Assembly (NCBI RefSeq): GCF_902459665.1 | Contig: NZ_CABPSL010000002.1 | Location: 349,072 to 413,071, forward strand | DNA: 64,000 nucleotides | From: Pandoraea cepalis | Lineage (GTDB): Bacteria; Pseudomonadota; Gammaproteobacteria; Burkholderiales; Burkholderiaceae | Direction: 5' to 3' | Part shown: positions 1 through 8,215 of the stretch, in pieces | How the letters are laid out: each line of letters begins with the position of its first letter | Position numbering within the stretch: the first letter of the stretch is position 1 | The notes under the pieces: generated by a model | Seen by the model: only the letters and a program-made list of their open reading frames with translations | What the model was told of the DNA's origin: nothing | The model's database searches: none | Position numbers and translations under genes: made by a program

Positions 1-1041
1 CGTCATGGCGCCGGTCGACGAGAGCAGCGCCACGAGATCTTCCGGCTTCGAGCCGCGTCGCTGCATCTCGGGGAAGAGCGCGGGCGCAACGGCCGCCATG
101 TCGGCCGCTTTCGATCCGGAAATGCCCGAGACCAGGAACATGGCGCCGAGCAGCACATATTGCAGGCCACCGCGCACGTGCCCGAGTAGCGCAGCCATGA
201 ATTCGATCAGGCTGCGTGCCAGCCCGCTCATTTCGATGAGCGCGCCGAGCAGTACGAACAGCGGCACCGACAGCAGGATGAGGCCTGACATTCCTTCGTC
301 CATGCGGCTGACGACGATCTGCAGCGGGGCGTCGGTCACGAGCGCCAGATACGCCAGTGTTGCCGTCCCGAACGCAAACGCAATCGGAATGCCGCCGGCC
401 ACGCAGACGCCGACGATCAGCACGAAGAACACCAGCAGGTTGTAATTGCCCATGGCGATGAGCGCGGGGCGCCCAAGCCAGAGCGCGGCACCCAGCGTGG
501 CCACGACCAGCACACCGAGTCCGAGCTGGCGCAGGCTCGAACAGCGCGCCAGGCGCGAGACGGCGGCAATGAGCATCAGCACCGCGCCCACGGGCAGGGC
601 CGCGGCGCGCAGCCCGTCGGGAATTTCCAGCGCGGGCGTGGTGATGTCCATCTGCTCGATGGCATGCGAATACGCGGGCACGATAATGAGCGCGACGAAT
701 ACGCAGACCGTGAGCGCGGCCATGGTCTGAAACCAGTCACGCCATGCCGCCGGAAGTTTGTTGACGATGGCGGACAGCCGCATGTGCTCGCCCCGGTCGA
801 GCGCGAGCACGGCACCGAGCATCGATAACCAGATGAACAGGATCTGTGCCAGTTCGTCCGACCAGGTGAGCGGATTGTCGAACCCATAACGCGAGATCAC
901 CCCCGCGAGCAGGATGAGCGTCTCGGCCACCACCAGCAGCACGGCAACCGCTTCGGTGACTTTCATCACCGCGCGGTTGACGTGGCAGAAGAGGCGGGCA
1001 AGCGCGTGCGTCGGCTCGGCCGTCATCGTCAACGTTTCCAT
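1..1041 (-). CDS. dctQM: TRAP transporter fused permease DctQM (3' end outside window)
   Basis: I translated this frame directly: 347 codons are open from the ATG at 1041 to the window edge, so the C-terminus is missing. Residues 1-165 form a DctQ-like small permease with four hydrophobic segments and the RYGFDNPLTWSDELA motif typical of DctQ. From about residue 200 a DctM-type large permease begins (YNLLVFFVLIVG, later GISGSKAADMAAVAPALFPEM). DctQM carries the ion-coupled substrate flux of a TRAP transporter in the inner membrane, taking substrate from DctP. The start codon directly follows the dctP stop at 1042 with no gap, so the genes are co-transcribed. Usual fused proteins are about 600-650 residues. 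Substrate is unknown; the neighbouring CoA ligase suggests an organic acid (inference). Confidence 0.9.
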   Translation of the reverse strand, partial: METLTMTAEPTHALARLFCHVNRAVMKVTEAVAVLLVVAETLILLAGVISRYGFDNPLTWSDELAQILFIWLSMLGAVLALDRGEHMRLSAIVNKLPAAWRDWFQTMAALTVCVFVALIIVPAYSHAIEQMDITTPALEIPDGLRAAALPVGAVLMLIAAVSRLARCSSLRQLGLGVLVVATLGAALWLGRPALIAMGNYNLLVFFVLIVGVCVAGGIPIAFAFGTATLAYLALVTDAPLQIVVSRMDEGMSGLILLSVPLFVLLGALIEMSGLARSLIEFMAALLGHVRGGLQYVLLGAMFLVSGISGSKAADMAAVAPALFPEMQRRGSKPEDLVALLSSTGAMT

Positions 1042-2061
1042 TTACGCAAGCTTCCCGGTGTACTTTTCGAGCATCGACCACGCCTCGTCGCCGAACTTCT
1101 TGTGCCATTCGGCATAGAACCCGGCGGCGCGAAGCTTGTCGCGGAACTGCTCGTTGTTCGGTGCGTTGAACACGAGGCCCTTCTGCTTGAGTTCGGTTGT
1201 CACGCTGTCGTTGAGCTTGCGCACATCGTCGCGTTGCGCGAGCGCGGCGGCGTTCACGTTGGCGGTGACGATCGCCTGCAGGTCCTTCGGCAGTTTGTCC
1301 CACTTCTGCTTGTTGCCAAGGAACCAGAAGCCGTCCCACATGTGGTTCGTCATCGACACGTACTTCTGCACTTCGTACAGCTTGGCCGTGGTCAGAATGG
1401 CCAGCGGATTTTCCTGGGCTTCGACGATGTGCGTCTGCAGGGCCGAATACACTTCGGAGAAGTTGATCGACGTGGGCGCGGCGTCGAAGGCGCGGAACAT
1501 CGACGTCCACAGCGGGCTCGTCGGCACGCGGATCTTCAGGCCCTTGAGGTCGGCCGGCGAATTGATCGGGCGGCTGCTGGTGGTGATCTGGCGATACCCG
1601 TTTTCCCAGATCTTGTCGAAGGCGAACACCGAGGTTTTTGCGATCTGGCTGCGTACGTGGGCGCCCAGGTCGCCATCCATCGCGGCCCATACCTGACCGT
1701 AGTCCTTGAACGCGAAGCCCACGCCGGAGATCTGCGCCGAGGGCACGAGCGTGCCGAGAATCAGCGGCGAGAGCGTGAAGTAGTCGATGGCGCCCGAGCG
1801 AACCTGGCTCAGCATGTCGCTGTCGCTGCCCAACTGATTGTTCGGGTAAATCTGGAAGTCGATGCGACCTTTCGACTGCTCCGCGATCTTTTGCGCCATC
1901 TCTTTGGCGCGAACGTTCATCGGGTGGCTGACGGGAAGATTGTTGGCGAACTTCAGCGTGAATTCGGCAGCGTGCGCTTGCGTCTGATACAAGCCCGTGG
2001 CGGCGGCGGCCGACGTGGCGGCCACGACTTTGATGAAGTGGCGGCGATCCATGTTGCTCAT
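1042..2061 (-). CDS. dctP: TRAP transporter periplasmic substrate-binding protein DctP
   Basis: A 339-residue DctP/TeaA-family extracytoplasmic receptor. The N-terminus DRRHFIKVVAATSA, followed by a hydrophobic stretch ending QAHA, resembles a Tat signal (RRxFxK). The mature part has the usual hallmarks: FTLKFANNLPVSHPMN near the start, the region around LKGLKIRVPTSPLW, and SALQTHIVEAQENPLA, which normally contacts the ligand carboxylate. It binds an organic acid in the periplasm and hands it to DctQM immediately downstream. A sigma-54 promoter 134-148 bp upstream of the start (2195-2209) and shared upstream palindromes imply activator-dependent induction together with the divergent thiolase operon. 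The substrate cannot be read from sequence. Confidence 0.93.
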   Translation of the reverse strand: MSNMDRRHFIKVVAATSAAAATGLYQTQAHAAEFTLKFANNLPVSHPMNVRAKEMAQKIAEQSKGRIDFQIYPNNQLGSDSDMLSQVRSGAIDYFTLSPLILGTLVPSAQISGVGFAFKDYGQVWAAMDGDLGAHVRSQIAKTSVFAFDKIWENGYRQITTSSRPINSPADLKGLKIRVPTSPLWTSMFRAFDAAPTSINFSEVYSALQTHIVEAQENPLAILTTAKLYEVQKYVSMTNHMWDGFWFLGNKQKWDKLPKDLQAIVTANVNAAALAQRDDVRKLNDSVTTELKQKGLVFNAPNNEQFRDKLRAAGFYAEWHKKFGDEAWSMLEKYTGKLA

Positions 2062-2194
2062 ACTGCATGTCTCCTGTTTTTAGGTTTGGTGACTGCGTCT
2101 GAAGCGCGAGGTGGGCGGACGTGTTGCCCTGCAACGCCTCGGCCATCTCGTAAGGCGAGCGTGAAGTGGCTCGCAAGTGGCTTGGCTATCTTAC

Positions 2195-2209
2195 GCAAAT
2201 CGAGTGCCA
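2195..2209 (-). promoter_or_regulatory. sigma-54 (-24/-12) promoter for dctP-dctQM
   Basis: On the minus strand the sequence is TGGCACTCGATTTGC. It has GG and GC exactly 10 bp apart and matches TGGCAC-N7-TTGC-type -24/-12 elements. It points toward dctP. It pairs with a second sigma-54 promoter on the opposite strand at 2528, on the far side of the shared palindromes. Confidence 0.8.
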
Positions 2210-2297
2210 GATCGTCGTTCGAACGGGAAAACCCTTACGTTATTAAGCATTGTTGACCTCCCGCGCCGCGGACATTGTTTGGTTGGCCGACAGATCG

Positions 2298-2377
2298 TGC
2301 GACACCTGTCGCATCGGCCGCCCGTGCTGCGACACCTGTCGCATGCGGCAGACGACAACGATGCGACAGGTGTCGCT
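2298..2377. promoter_or_regulatory. Three palindromic upstream activating sites (TGCGACA-N2-TGTCGCA)
   Basis: Three copies of a 16-bp palindrome: TGCGACACCTGTCGCA at 2298-2313 and 2328-2343, and TGCGACAGGTGTCGCT (one mismatch, inverted centre) at 2362-2377. Start-to-start spacings are 30 and 34 bp, about three helical turns. They lie 89 bp or more upstream of the dctP sigma-54 promoter and 150 bp or more upstream of the thiolase one, typical enhancer distances. The likely ligand is a bacterial enhancer-binding protein (AAA+/Fis-type HTH); no such gene is in the window. The 521-bp gap between dctP and the thiolase gene (2062-2582) otherwise shows only the two promoters. Confidence 0.75.
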
Positions 2378-2527
2378 GGGTTTCCGGTGCGAGATGTCGC
2401 GTTGCGGTGCAGCAAACGGCGCTGACCCGGCGCGCCGACAAATTCGCTTGATGGGCCATCGACGGCGGCTTTACGCTTACGTCAACGGCGAGTGCGCCAC
2501 GCACGGCGGGGCTGTGCCGCACAGGTC

Positions 2528-2543
2528 TGGCATTGAAATTGCT
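2528..2543 (+). promoter_or_regulatory. sigma-54 (-24/-12) promoter for the thiolase operon
   Basis: TGGCATTGAAATTGCT has the GG and GC dinucleotides 10 bp apart and the TTGCT -12 box. Transcription would start about 12 bp downstream, leaving a roughly 30-nt leader before the thiolase ATG at 2583. It faces away from the minus-strand sigma-54 promoter at 2195-2209. Confidence 0.8.
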
Positions 2544-2582
2544 CACCGGAGCGGGATGACCTCATTTCTCCGGAGACACTTC

Positions 2583-3749
2583 ATGGTTGCTGCATGCCTC
2601 ACCGGCTGGGCCCACTCCCAGTTCGGAAAACTCGATAACGTCGATGCCGAAGTCCTGTTGGCCGATGTCGCCCAAGCCGCGCTCGACGACGCGGGCCTCG
2701 CGCCCGAGCAGATCGATTCCATTCACGTCGGCACGTTCAACGGTGGCTTCCTGTACCAGGACTTTCCGTCGTCGCTCGTTTTCAATCGCATTCCTGGACT
2801 ACGTTTCAAGCCGGCCACGCGCTACGAAAATGCGTGCGCAACGGGGTCGGCGGCCGTGCACGGCGGTTTGCAGTCCATCGAGGCGGGCAAGGCCACCCAC
2901 GTGCTCGTGATCGGGTTCGAGAAGATGACCGAATTGGCGACGCCGCAAGTTGGCGAAGTCCTGCTCAAGTGTTCGTATGCACGCGAGGAGGCCGACATTC
3001 CGGGCGGCTTCGCAGGCGTGTTCGGCACGATCGCGCAGGCCTATTTCGATCGCTATGGCGATCAGTCCGACGCCCTGGCACGCATCGCGGCGAAGAACCA
3101 TCGCAATGGGTCGGTGAATCCTTACGCGCACATGCGTCGCGACTTCGGTTACGACTTCTGCCGCAACGTCTCCGAGAAGAATCCGTTCGTGGCCGGGCCG
3201 CTCAAGCGCACCGATTGCTCCATGGTGTCCGACGGCGCGGCGGCGCTCGTGATCTCGAAGGCCGACGTGGCGCGCACGATGCCCAAGGCGGTCGGTTTTC
3301 GCGCGGCGGTGCAGGTCAACGACTACCTGCCGCTCTCGCGGCGCGATCCGCTGGCGTTCGAAGGCGGCCAGCATGCGTGGCGTCAGGCATTGGGGGTGGC
3401 CGGTGTGTCGTTGAAGGATCTGTCGCTGGTCGAGACGCATGATTGCTTCACGATCGCCGAGCTGATCGAATACGAGGCGATGGGCCTGGCCAAACCGGGG
3501 CAGGGTGCGAGCCTGGTCGCCGAGGGCGTGACGGAGAAGAACGGTCTGCTGCCGGTCAACCCGTCGGGGGGCCTGAAGGCGAAGGGCCATCCGGTCGGCG
3601 CCACGGGCGTGTCGATGCACGTGATGGCCGCGATGCAACTGACGGGGACCGCGGGCGAGATGCAGATTCCCAATGCACGGCTCGCGGGCGTGTTCAACAT
3701 GGGCGGCGCGGCGGTGGCCAATTACGTGAGCATTCTCGAAGCGCGCTGA
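2583..3749 (+). CDS. Thiolase-family acyl-CoA acetyltransferase (SCP2-like)
   Basis: 388 residues from ATG 2583, preceded by CGGAGA. An upstream in-frame extension to 2250 would run through the sigma-54 promoter and is rejected. The nucleophilic cysteine is C85 in ENACATGS; later blocks are HDCFTIAEL (H286, C288) and NPSGGLKAKGHPVGATG (H336). The HDCF block puts it in the SCP2/acetyl-CoA acetyltransferase-like branch rather than classical biosynthetic thiolases. These enzymes cleave or form a C-C bond between acyl-CoA thioesters in the cytosol. It is first in an operon with an acyl-CoA ligase and two PPC proteins, so a degradative role on the acid imported by DctPQM is the simplest inference. 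The exact substrate is unknown. Confidence 0.9.
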   Translation: MVAACLTGWAHSQFGKLDNVDAEVLLADVAQAALDDAGLAPEQIDSIHVGTFNGGFLYQDFPSSLVFNRIPGLRFKPATRYENACATGSAAVHGGLQSIEAGKATHVLVIGFEKMTELATPQVGEVLLKCSYAREEADIPGGFAGVFGTIAQAYFDRYGDQSDALARIAAKNHRNGSVNPYAHMRRDFGYDFCRNVSEKNPFVAGPLKRTDCSMVSDGAAALVISKADVARTMPKAVGFRAAVQVNDYLPLSRRDPLAFEGGQHAWRQALGVAGVSLKDLSLVETHDCFTIAELIEYEAMGLAKPGQGASLVAEGVTEKNGLLPVNPSGGLKAKGHPVGATGVSMHVMAAMQLTGTAGEMQIPNARLAGVFNMGGAAVANYVSILEAR

Positions 3750-3831
3750 TGCTTCGCTTGAACGGTGGTGAGGCAGGCTGCCCGGCATTTGCCGGGCGGG
3801 ACTGAGCGAAAAGAACGAGGAGACGAGCGAC

Positions 3832-5409
3832 ATGCTCAAGAAGGTCATGAATCTCGGCCGCCTGCTGGCCGACGTTGCCCGACGTCATCCGGACGAGCCC
3901 GGCCTGATCGTCGGCGACAAGGTCAGCACATGGGGCGAGATCGATGCGCGCGTGAACGCCGCCGTCGATGCGCTGCGCAAGCTGGGCGTGGGCAAGGGCG
4001 ACAAGCTGCTGGTTCACTCGCGCAACAACCTGCCCATCTTCGAGAGTGCATGGGTCGCCTTTCGACTGGGCGCGGTGTGGGTGCCGACGAACTTCCGTAT
4101 TACCGCACCGGAGGCGGCGTACCTGGGCCAATCGAGCGGTGCGTGCGTGATGATCTACGACGCTGGCTTCGAGGGGCACGTCGACGCCGTGCGCGCCGCG
4201 TCGCCCGCGTTGCGCCATGTGATCGCGCTGGGCGAGCCACGCGCAGGGGAATTGCATTACGAGACGCTGGTCACGGAACATCAAGGCGCGCCCGGCTACG
4301 AGGCGGAAGTCGAGTACGAAGATCCACTGTGGTTCTTCTATACGTCGGGCACGACCGGGCATCCGAAGGCGGGCGTGCTCTCGCATGGGCAGATGGCGTT
4401 CGTCGTGACGAATCACCTGGCCGACCTGATGCCCGGCATCACCTATCGCAGCCGCTCGATGGTGGTGGCGCCGCTCTCGCATGGGGCGGGCATTCACGCC
4501 ATCGTCAATACGGCGCGTGGGGCGGCCAGCGTGCTGCTGCCGGGCGAGAAGATGGATGCCGAACAAGTTTGGCAGGCGATCGAGCGTCATGGCGTCGACA
4601 ACATGTTCACGGTGCCGACCATCGTCAAGATGCTGGTCGAAGACCCGGCCGTCGATCGCTACGACCATCGCTCGCTGCGGTTCGTGATTTACGCCGGGGC
4701 GCCGATGTATCGCGCCGATCAGAAATATGCGCTGCGCAAGCTGGGGCGGGTGCTGGTGCAGTACTACGGGCTGGGCGAGGTGACGGGCAACATCACCGTG
4801 TTGCCGCCGTGGCTGCACACCGATGACGACGACGCACCCGACGCGCGCGTGGGCACCTGCGGCGTGCCGCGTACCGGTATGGAGGTGGCGATTCTCGACG
4901 AGCGTGGCGAGCGTCAGCCGCCGTTCGCGTCGGGCGAGATCTGCGTGCGCGGTCCGGCGGTCTTCATGGGATATCACAACAATCCGGAGGCGAATGCCAA
5001 GGCGTTCAAGGACGACTGGTTTCACACCGGCGATCTCGGACACGTCGATGCGCAGGGGTTCCTGTACATCACGGGCCGCGCGTCGGACATGTACATCTCG
5101 GGCGGCTCGAACGTCTATCCGCGCGAGATCGAGGAAGCGTTGCTCACGCACCCGGCCGTGTCGGAGTGCGCGGTGCTTGGCGTGCCCGACCCCAAGTGGG
5201 GCGAGAGCGGGCTTGCCGTGGTGGTCGCCCGGGAAGGCATGGCCGCTCAGGCCGATGAACTGCTCGGACATCTCGAAGCGCGTATCGCCCGCTACAAGTG
5301 GCCGCGGCGCTTCGTATTCTGGAATGCCATGCCCAAGTCGGGCTACGGCAAGATCGTGAAGAAGCAAATCAAGACGATGCTCGAAGAGCAAGGAGACTAT
5401 CGACTATGA
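3832..5409 (+). CDS. AMP-forming acyl-CoA synthetase/ligase
   Basis: 525 residues of the ANL superfamily, starting at ATG 3832 after GAGGAG. The P-loop signature FFYTSGTTGHPKAG lies at about residues 168-181. The adenylate-binding YYGLGEVTGN and hinge DWFHTGDLGHVD are followed by the C-terminal lysine region PKSGYGKIVKKQ. It would activate a carboxylic acid with ATP and CoA. The nearest named families (fatty-acid, cyclohexanecarboxylate or other aromatic acid ligases) cannot be told apart by eye. The gap to the thiolase is 82 bp and its stop overlaps the next gene's start (ATGA), so it belongs to the sigma-54 operon. It probably activates the TRAP substrate. Confidence 0.92.
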   Translation: MLKKVMNLGRLLADVARRHPDEPGLIVGDKVSTWGEIDARVNAAVDALRKLGVGKGDKLLVHSRNNLPIFESAWVAFRLGAVWVPTNFRITAPEAAYLGQSSGACVMIYDAGFEGHVDAVRAASPALRHVIALGEPRAGELHYETLVTEHQGAPGYEAEVEYEDPLWFFYTSGTTGHPKAGVLSHGQMAFVVTNHLADLMPGITYRSRSMVVAPLSHGAGIHAIVNTARGAASVLLPGEKMDAEQVWQAIERHGVDNMFTVPTIVKMLVEDPAVDRYDHRSLRFVIYAGAPMYRADQKYALRKLGRVLVQYYGLGEVTGNITVLPPWLHTDDDDAPDARVGTCGVPRTGMEVAILDERGERQPPFASGEICVRGPAVFMGYHNNPEANAKAFKDDWFHTGDLGHVDAQGFLYITGRASDMYISGGSNVYPREIEEALLTHPAVSECAVLGVPDPKWGESGLAVVVAREGMAAQADELLGHLEARIARYKWPRRFVFWNAMPKSGYGKIVKKQIKTMLEEQGDYRL

Positions 5410-5942
5410 AACCTGCGCTTTCACGGATCTATCGACATGCAGGCGCCCCCACGTTACCCCGTGTGGAAGACTGCGTGTTGAGCGGGCAGCACGAACTGCG
5501 CGTCACGATCCGGTCGGGTGCGAATCTCGGCGAGTCCTTACGCGAAGCGTTATCCCGTTATGCGTATGGTGGCGGCGTCGGCCGTTTTTGCGCGGGCACC
5601 GCGCGAGGTCTGCGGTATCACATGATCGAGACCACCGCCGACGCGGAGCGTCCCTTTGGCTATGGGGCGCCGGTCGACGAAATCCGGGAGGTGGATCTGA
5701 TCGGTGGCGCGATCACCGTGGGCCGCACGGCCGACGGCGCCACGCTGCTGCATTGCCATGCGGGATTTTCCGACCCGAGCGGCGAGTTGCATGGCGGCCA
5801 TCTGATTCTCGATCACACGTGGGCCGGCGACGAGCCGGTCGTGATTCGCCTGTGTTTGTTCGAGCGCGGCGGCTACGTGAGCGCGGATGACGAGGAGACG
5901 CGTTTCCGTCTGCTGCATCCCATCGCGGGAGATCGCTCATGA
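5406..5942 (+). CDS. PPC/DUF296 domain protein, His-complete copy
   Basis: 178 residues. The ATG at 5406 overlaps the ligase stop (ATGA). The central region has the PPC (plant and prokaryote conserved, DUF296) pattern: ELRVTIRSGANLGESLREAL, then LHCHAGFSDPSGELHGGHL with H116, H118 and H132, the three histidines that usually hold a metal in this fold. Family members form trimers; bacterial functions are mostly unknown, although plant relatives carry AT-hooks. No AT-hook is visible here. It sits directly before a second, degenerate PPC protein, so a paired or heteromeric complex serving the upstream thiolase/ligase pathway is plausible but unproven. Confidence 0.8.
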   Translation: MKPALSRIYRHAGAPTLPRVEDCVLSGQHELRVTIRSGANLGESLREALSRYAYGGGVGRFCAGTARGLRYHMIETTADAERPFGYGAPVDEIREVDLIGGAITVGRTADGATLLHCHAGFSDPSGELHGGHLILDHTWAGDEPVVIRLCLFERGGYVSADDEETRFRLLHPIAGDRS

Positions 5943-6352
5943 GCGCCGAACTGGATATCCCGGTCGACATCGAGAACGGCACGCTGGGCAGGTTGGTCGT
6001 GGCGCGTCTCAAACCCAATCAGGACTTGACGGAAAGCATCGAAGCGCTGTGTGTGGAGCATGCCATCTCGCGCGCCATCGTGCGCGGTGCCGTGGGAAGT
6101 CTGATCGACGCGCGTCTGGCGTTTCGCGCGGGCGACGGCTGGCGCGAACAGCGGGTGAGCGGCCCCGGGGTGGAAATCCTCAATGTGTTCGGTGAGGTCG
6201 ACGTACGGCCCGAAGCCGTGAGCGAGCTTCCCACACTGCACGGGATGGTCGCCGATACCGACGGGCGCATGTTCGCCGGGCGCTTCGTGCGCGGCGGCAA
6301 CCTCTCGTTCATCACCATTGAAGTGACGCTGCAGGAGTGGTTGCCCGCATAG
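5939..6352 (+). CDS. PPC/DUF296 domain protein, metal-site-degenerate copy
   Basis: 137 residues, translationally coupled to the preceding gene by an ATGA overlap at 5939. It has the same fold signature: LGRLVVARLKPNQDLTESIE, GAVGSLIDARLAF, then LHGMVADTDGRMFAGRF. Where its neighbour has H-x-H and GGH, this copy has H101-x-M103 and A-G-R115, so two of three putative metal ligands are replaced. It may be a structural or regulatory partner of the neighbour. It is the last gene of the operon and is followed by a strong hairpin terminator. No enzymatic role can be assigned. Confidence 0.78.
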   Translation: MSAELDIPVDIENGTLGRLVVARLKPNQDLTESIEALCVEHAISRAIVRGAVGSLIDARLAFRAGDGWREQRVSGPGVEILNVFGEVDVRPEAVSELPTLHGMVADTDGRMFAGRFVRGGNLSFITIEVTLQEWLPA

Positions 6353-6381
6353 GGGGCGTAGGCATCGATCAGGGCAAGGCA

Positions 6382-6407
6382 AACGGGGAGTCTTAGGACT
6401 CCCCGTT
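6382..6407. terminator. Bidirectional intrinsic terminator
   Basis: A perfect 11-bp stem (AACGGGGAGTC / GACTCCCCGTT) with a TTAG loop, followed by GCTTT on the plus side and preceded by GCC on the other. It lies between the end of the PPC operon (6352) and the convergent aminotransferase (6433). Confidence 0.8.
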
Positions 6408-6432
6408 GCTTTAGGGCGTACGCCGTAGCGGC

Positions 6433-7650
6433 TCAGGCGACCGTCGGGTGCACCAGCCCGTCTTCACGGAACATGTGCTTGATGCCGCGCACGGCCTGAC
6501 GAATGCGCGACTCGTTCTCGATCAGGGCGAAGCGCACATATTCGTCGCCGTACTCGCCGAAACCGATGCCTGGTGAGACCGAGACCTTGGCCTGCGCGAG
6601 CAGCTTCTTCGCGAATTCGAGTGAGCCGAGCGCGCGATACGGTTCGGGAATGCGCGCCCAGATGTACATCGACGCGCGCGGCAGATCGACGTCCCAACCC
6701 GCTTCCGTCAGGCCTTTGTAGAGCACGTCGCGGCGGCGCTGATACTGTGCGCGAATCTCTTCGACGCAGTGTTGATCGCCTTCGAGCGCGGCGATGGCGG
6801 CGACCTGCAGCGGCGTGAACGTGCCGTAGTCGTGATAGCTCTTGATGCGCGCGAGCGCGGCGACGAGTTCGGCATTGCCGACCATGAAGCCGATGCGCCA
6901 GCCGGCCATGTTGTAGCTCTTTGAGAGCGTGAAGAATTCGACGGCCACGTCCTGCGCGCCGGGCACTTGCATGATCGATGGCGCTTTGTAGCCGTCGTAG
7001 ACGATATCGGCGTAGGCCAGATCGTGCACGACGAGAATGTCGTGCTTGCGCGCGAGGTCGACCACCCGCTCGAAGAACTCGAGTTCGACGCACTGGGCGG
7101 TGGGGTTCGACGGGAAGCCGAGGATCACCATCTTGGGTTTCGGATGGCTTTCTCGAATGCCGCGCTCAAGTTCGGTGAAGAAGTCGATGCCGGGCGTCAT
7201 CGGCACGGAGCGGATGTTCGCGCCCGCGATGACCGCGCCGTAGATGTGAATCGGGTACGACGGATTCGGCACGAGCACCGTATCGCCTTGATCGAGCGTG
7301 GCGAGCATCAGGTGAGCGAGGCCTTCCTTCGAGCCGATCGTGACGATGGCTTCGCGCTCGGGATCGAGGTCGACGTCGTAACGATCCTTGTACCAGCGTG
7401 TGATCGCGCGGCGCAGACGCGGAATGCCGCGCGACGTCGAATAACCGTGGGTGTCGGGGCGTTGCGCGACTTCGACGAGCTTGTTGACGATGTGCGGCGG
7501 GGTCGCCCCGTCGGGGTTGCCCATCGAGAGATCGATGATGTCCTCGCCACGGCGGCGCGCGGCCATCTTCAGCTCGGCGGTGATATTGAAAACGTAAGGG
7601 GGAAGACGATTGATGCGCGTAAAGCTGCGCGAGCCCTGAGAGCTGGACAT
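6433..7650 (-). CDS. alaC: Alanine-type class I/II aminotransferase (AlaC-like)
   Basis: 405 residues from ATG 7650 ([21 protein letters not shown]). An upstream in-frame extension lacks family similarity. Fold-type I PLP enzyme: [14 protein letters not shown] near residue 42, the asparagine block [10 protein letters not shown] (about 179-187), D210 in [10 protein letters not shown], and the Schiff-base lysine K244 in [17 protein letters not shown]. This pattern matches AlaC/YfdZ-type glutamate-pyruvate aminotransferases, often annotated as alanine or valine-pyruvate transaminases. It makes alanine from pyruvate and glutamate in the cytosol. It is monocistronic and convergent with the PPC operon. 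The family is secure; exact amino donor preference is not. Confidence 0.88.
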   Translation of the reverse strand: MSSSQGSRSFTRINRLPPYVFNITAELKMAARRRGEDIIDLSMGNPDGATPPHIVNKLVEVAQRPDTHGYSTSRGIPRLRRAITRWYKDRYDVDLDPEREAIVTIGSKEGLAHLMLATLDQGDTVLVPNPSYPIHIYGAVIAGANIRSVPMTPGIDFFTELERGIRESHPKPKMVILGFPSNPTAQCVELEFFERVVDLARKHDILVVHDLAYADIVYDGYKAPSIMQVPGAQDVAVEFFTLSKSYNMAGWRIGFMVGNAELVAALARIKSYHDYGTFTPLQVAAIAALEGDQHCVEEIRAQYQRRRDVLYKGLTEAGWDVDLPRASMYIWARIPEPYRALGSLEFAKKLLAQAKVSVSPGIGFGEYGDEYVRFALIENESRIRQAVRGIKHMFREDGLVHPTVA

Positions 7651-7825
7651 GAGAATCCTGGAACGTAAGCGCCCGGAACCGTCCGAGCGACGCCGGTGTG
7701 CTGGCCACACCGTGACGGTGACTGTAGCGCGACGCGGGGCGCTTGGGCAAGTGAATTTTGCTGGGCCAGGCGGCGAACCCGTCGGTTATGATGATCGGCC
7801 GCGAATTCGAGGAAAAGGAGTGTCG

Positions 7826-8155
7826 ATGGCGTACCTGTACCTGCTGGTGGCAATCGTGGCGGAGGTGATTGCCACTTCGGCACTGAAGGCCTCGGAGGGA
7901 TTCACGCGCGTGGGGCCGGTGGCGCTGGTTGTGGTGGGCTACGGCGTGGCGTTCTACATGCTGTCGCTCACACTGCGCACAATTCCCGTGGGCGTGGCTT
8001 ATGCGATGTGGTCGGGGCTCGGCATCGTGCTCATCTCGATCGCCGCACGCGTGTTGTTCGGTCAGAAGCTCGATGCCCCTGCGCTGATCGGCATGGCGCT
8101 CATCATCGCGGGCGTGTTGGTGATGAATCTCTGGTCGAAGTCGTCGGCGCATTGA
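7826..8155 (+). CDS. emrE: SMR-family multidrug efflux protein (EmrE-like)
   Basis: 109 residues, the usual SMR length, starting at ATG 7826 after AAAAGGAG. Four hydrophobic segments fill the protein. The essential membrane glutamate is E13 in [15 protein letters not shown], and the signature [15 protein letters not shown] lies in segment 3. SMR proteins work as antiparallel dimers in the inner membrane, exchanging lipophilic cations for protons. The gene is divergent from alaC and convergent with rocD, so it probably has its own promoter. Confidence 0.93.
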   Translation: MAYLYLLVAIVAEVIATSALKASEGFTRVGPVALVVVGYGVAFYMLSLTLRTIPVGVAYAMWSGLGIVLISIAARVLFGQKLDAPALIGMALIIAGVLVMNLWSKSSAH

Positions 8156-8215
8156 CGGGCGTGGTGCTTGAATGCACGAGCGTTCCGGCGCGCATGCGCC
8201 TGACCTGGCCTCGCG

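Noticed and set aside
982..2256. 424-residue plus-strand ORF
   Set aside because: Antisense to dctP and low in family-like pattern; dctP has a signal peptide and motifs.
3694..5391. 565-residue minus-strand ORF
   Set aside because: Antisense shadow of the acyl-CoA ligase; GC-rich codon bias opens this frame.
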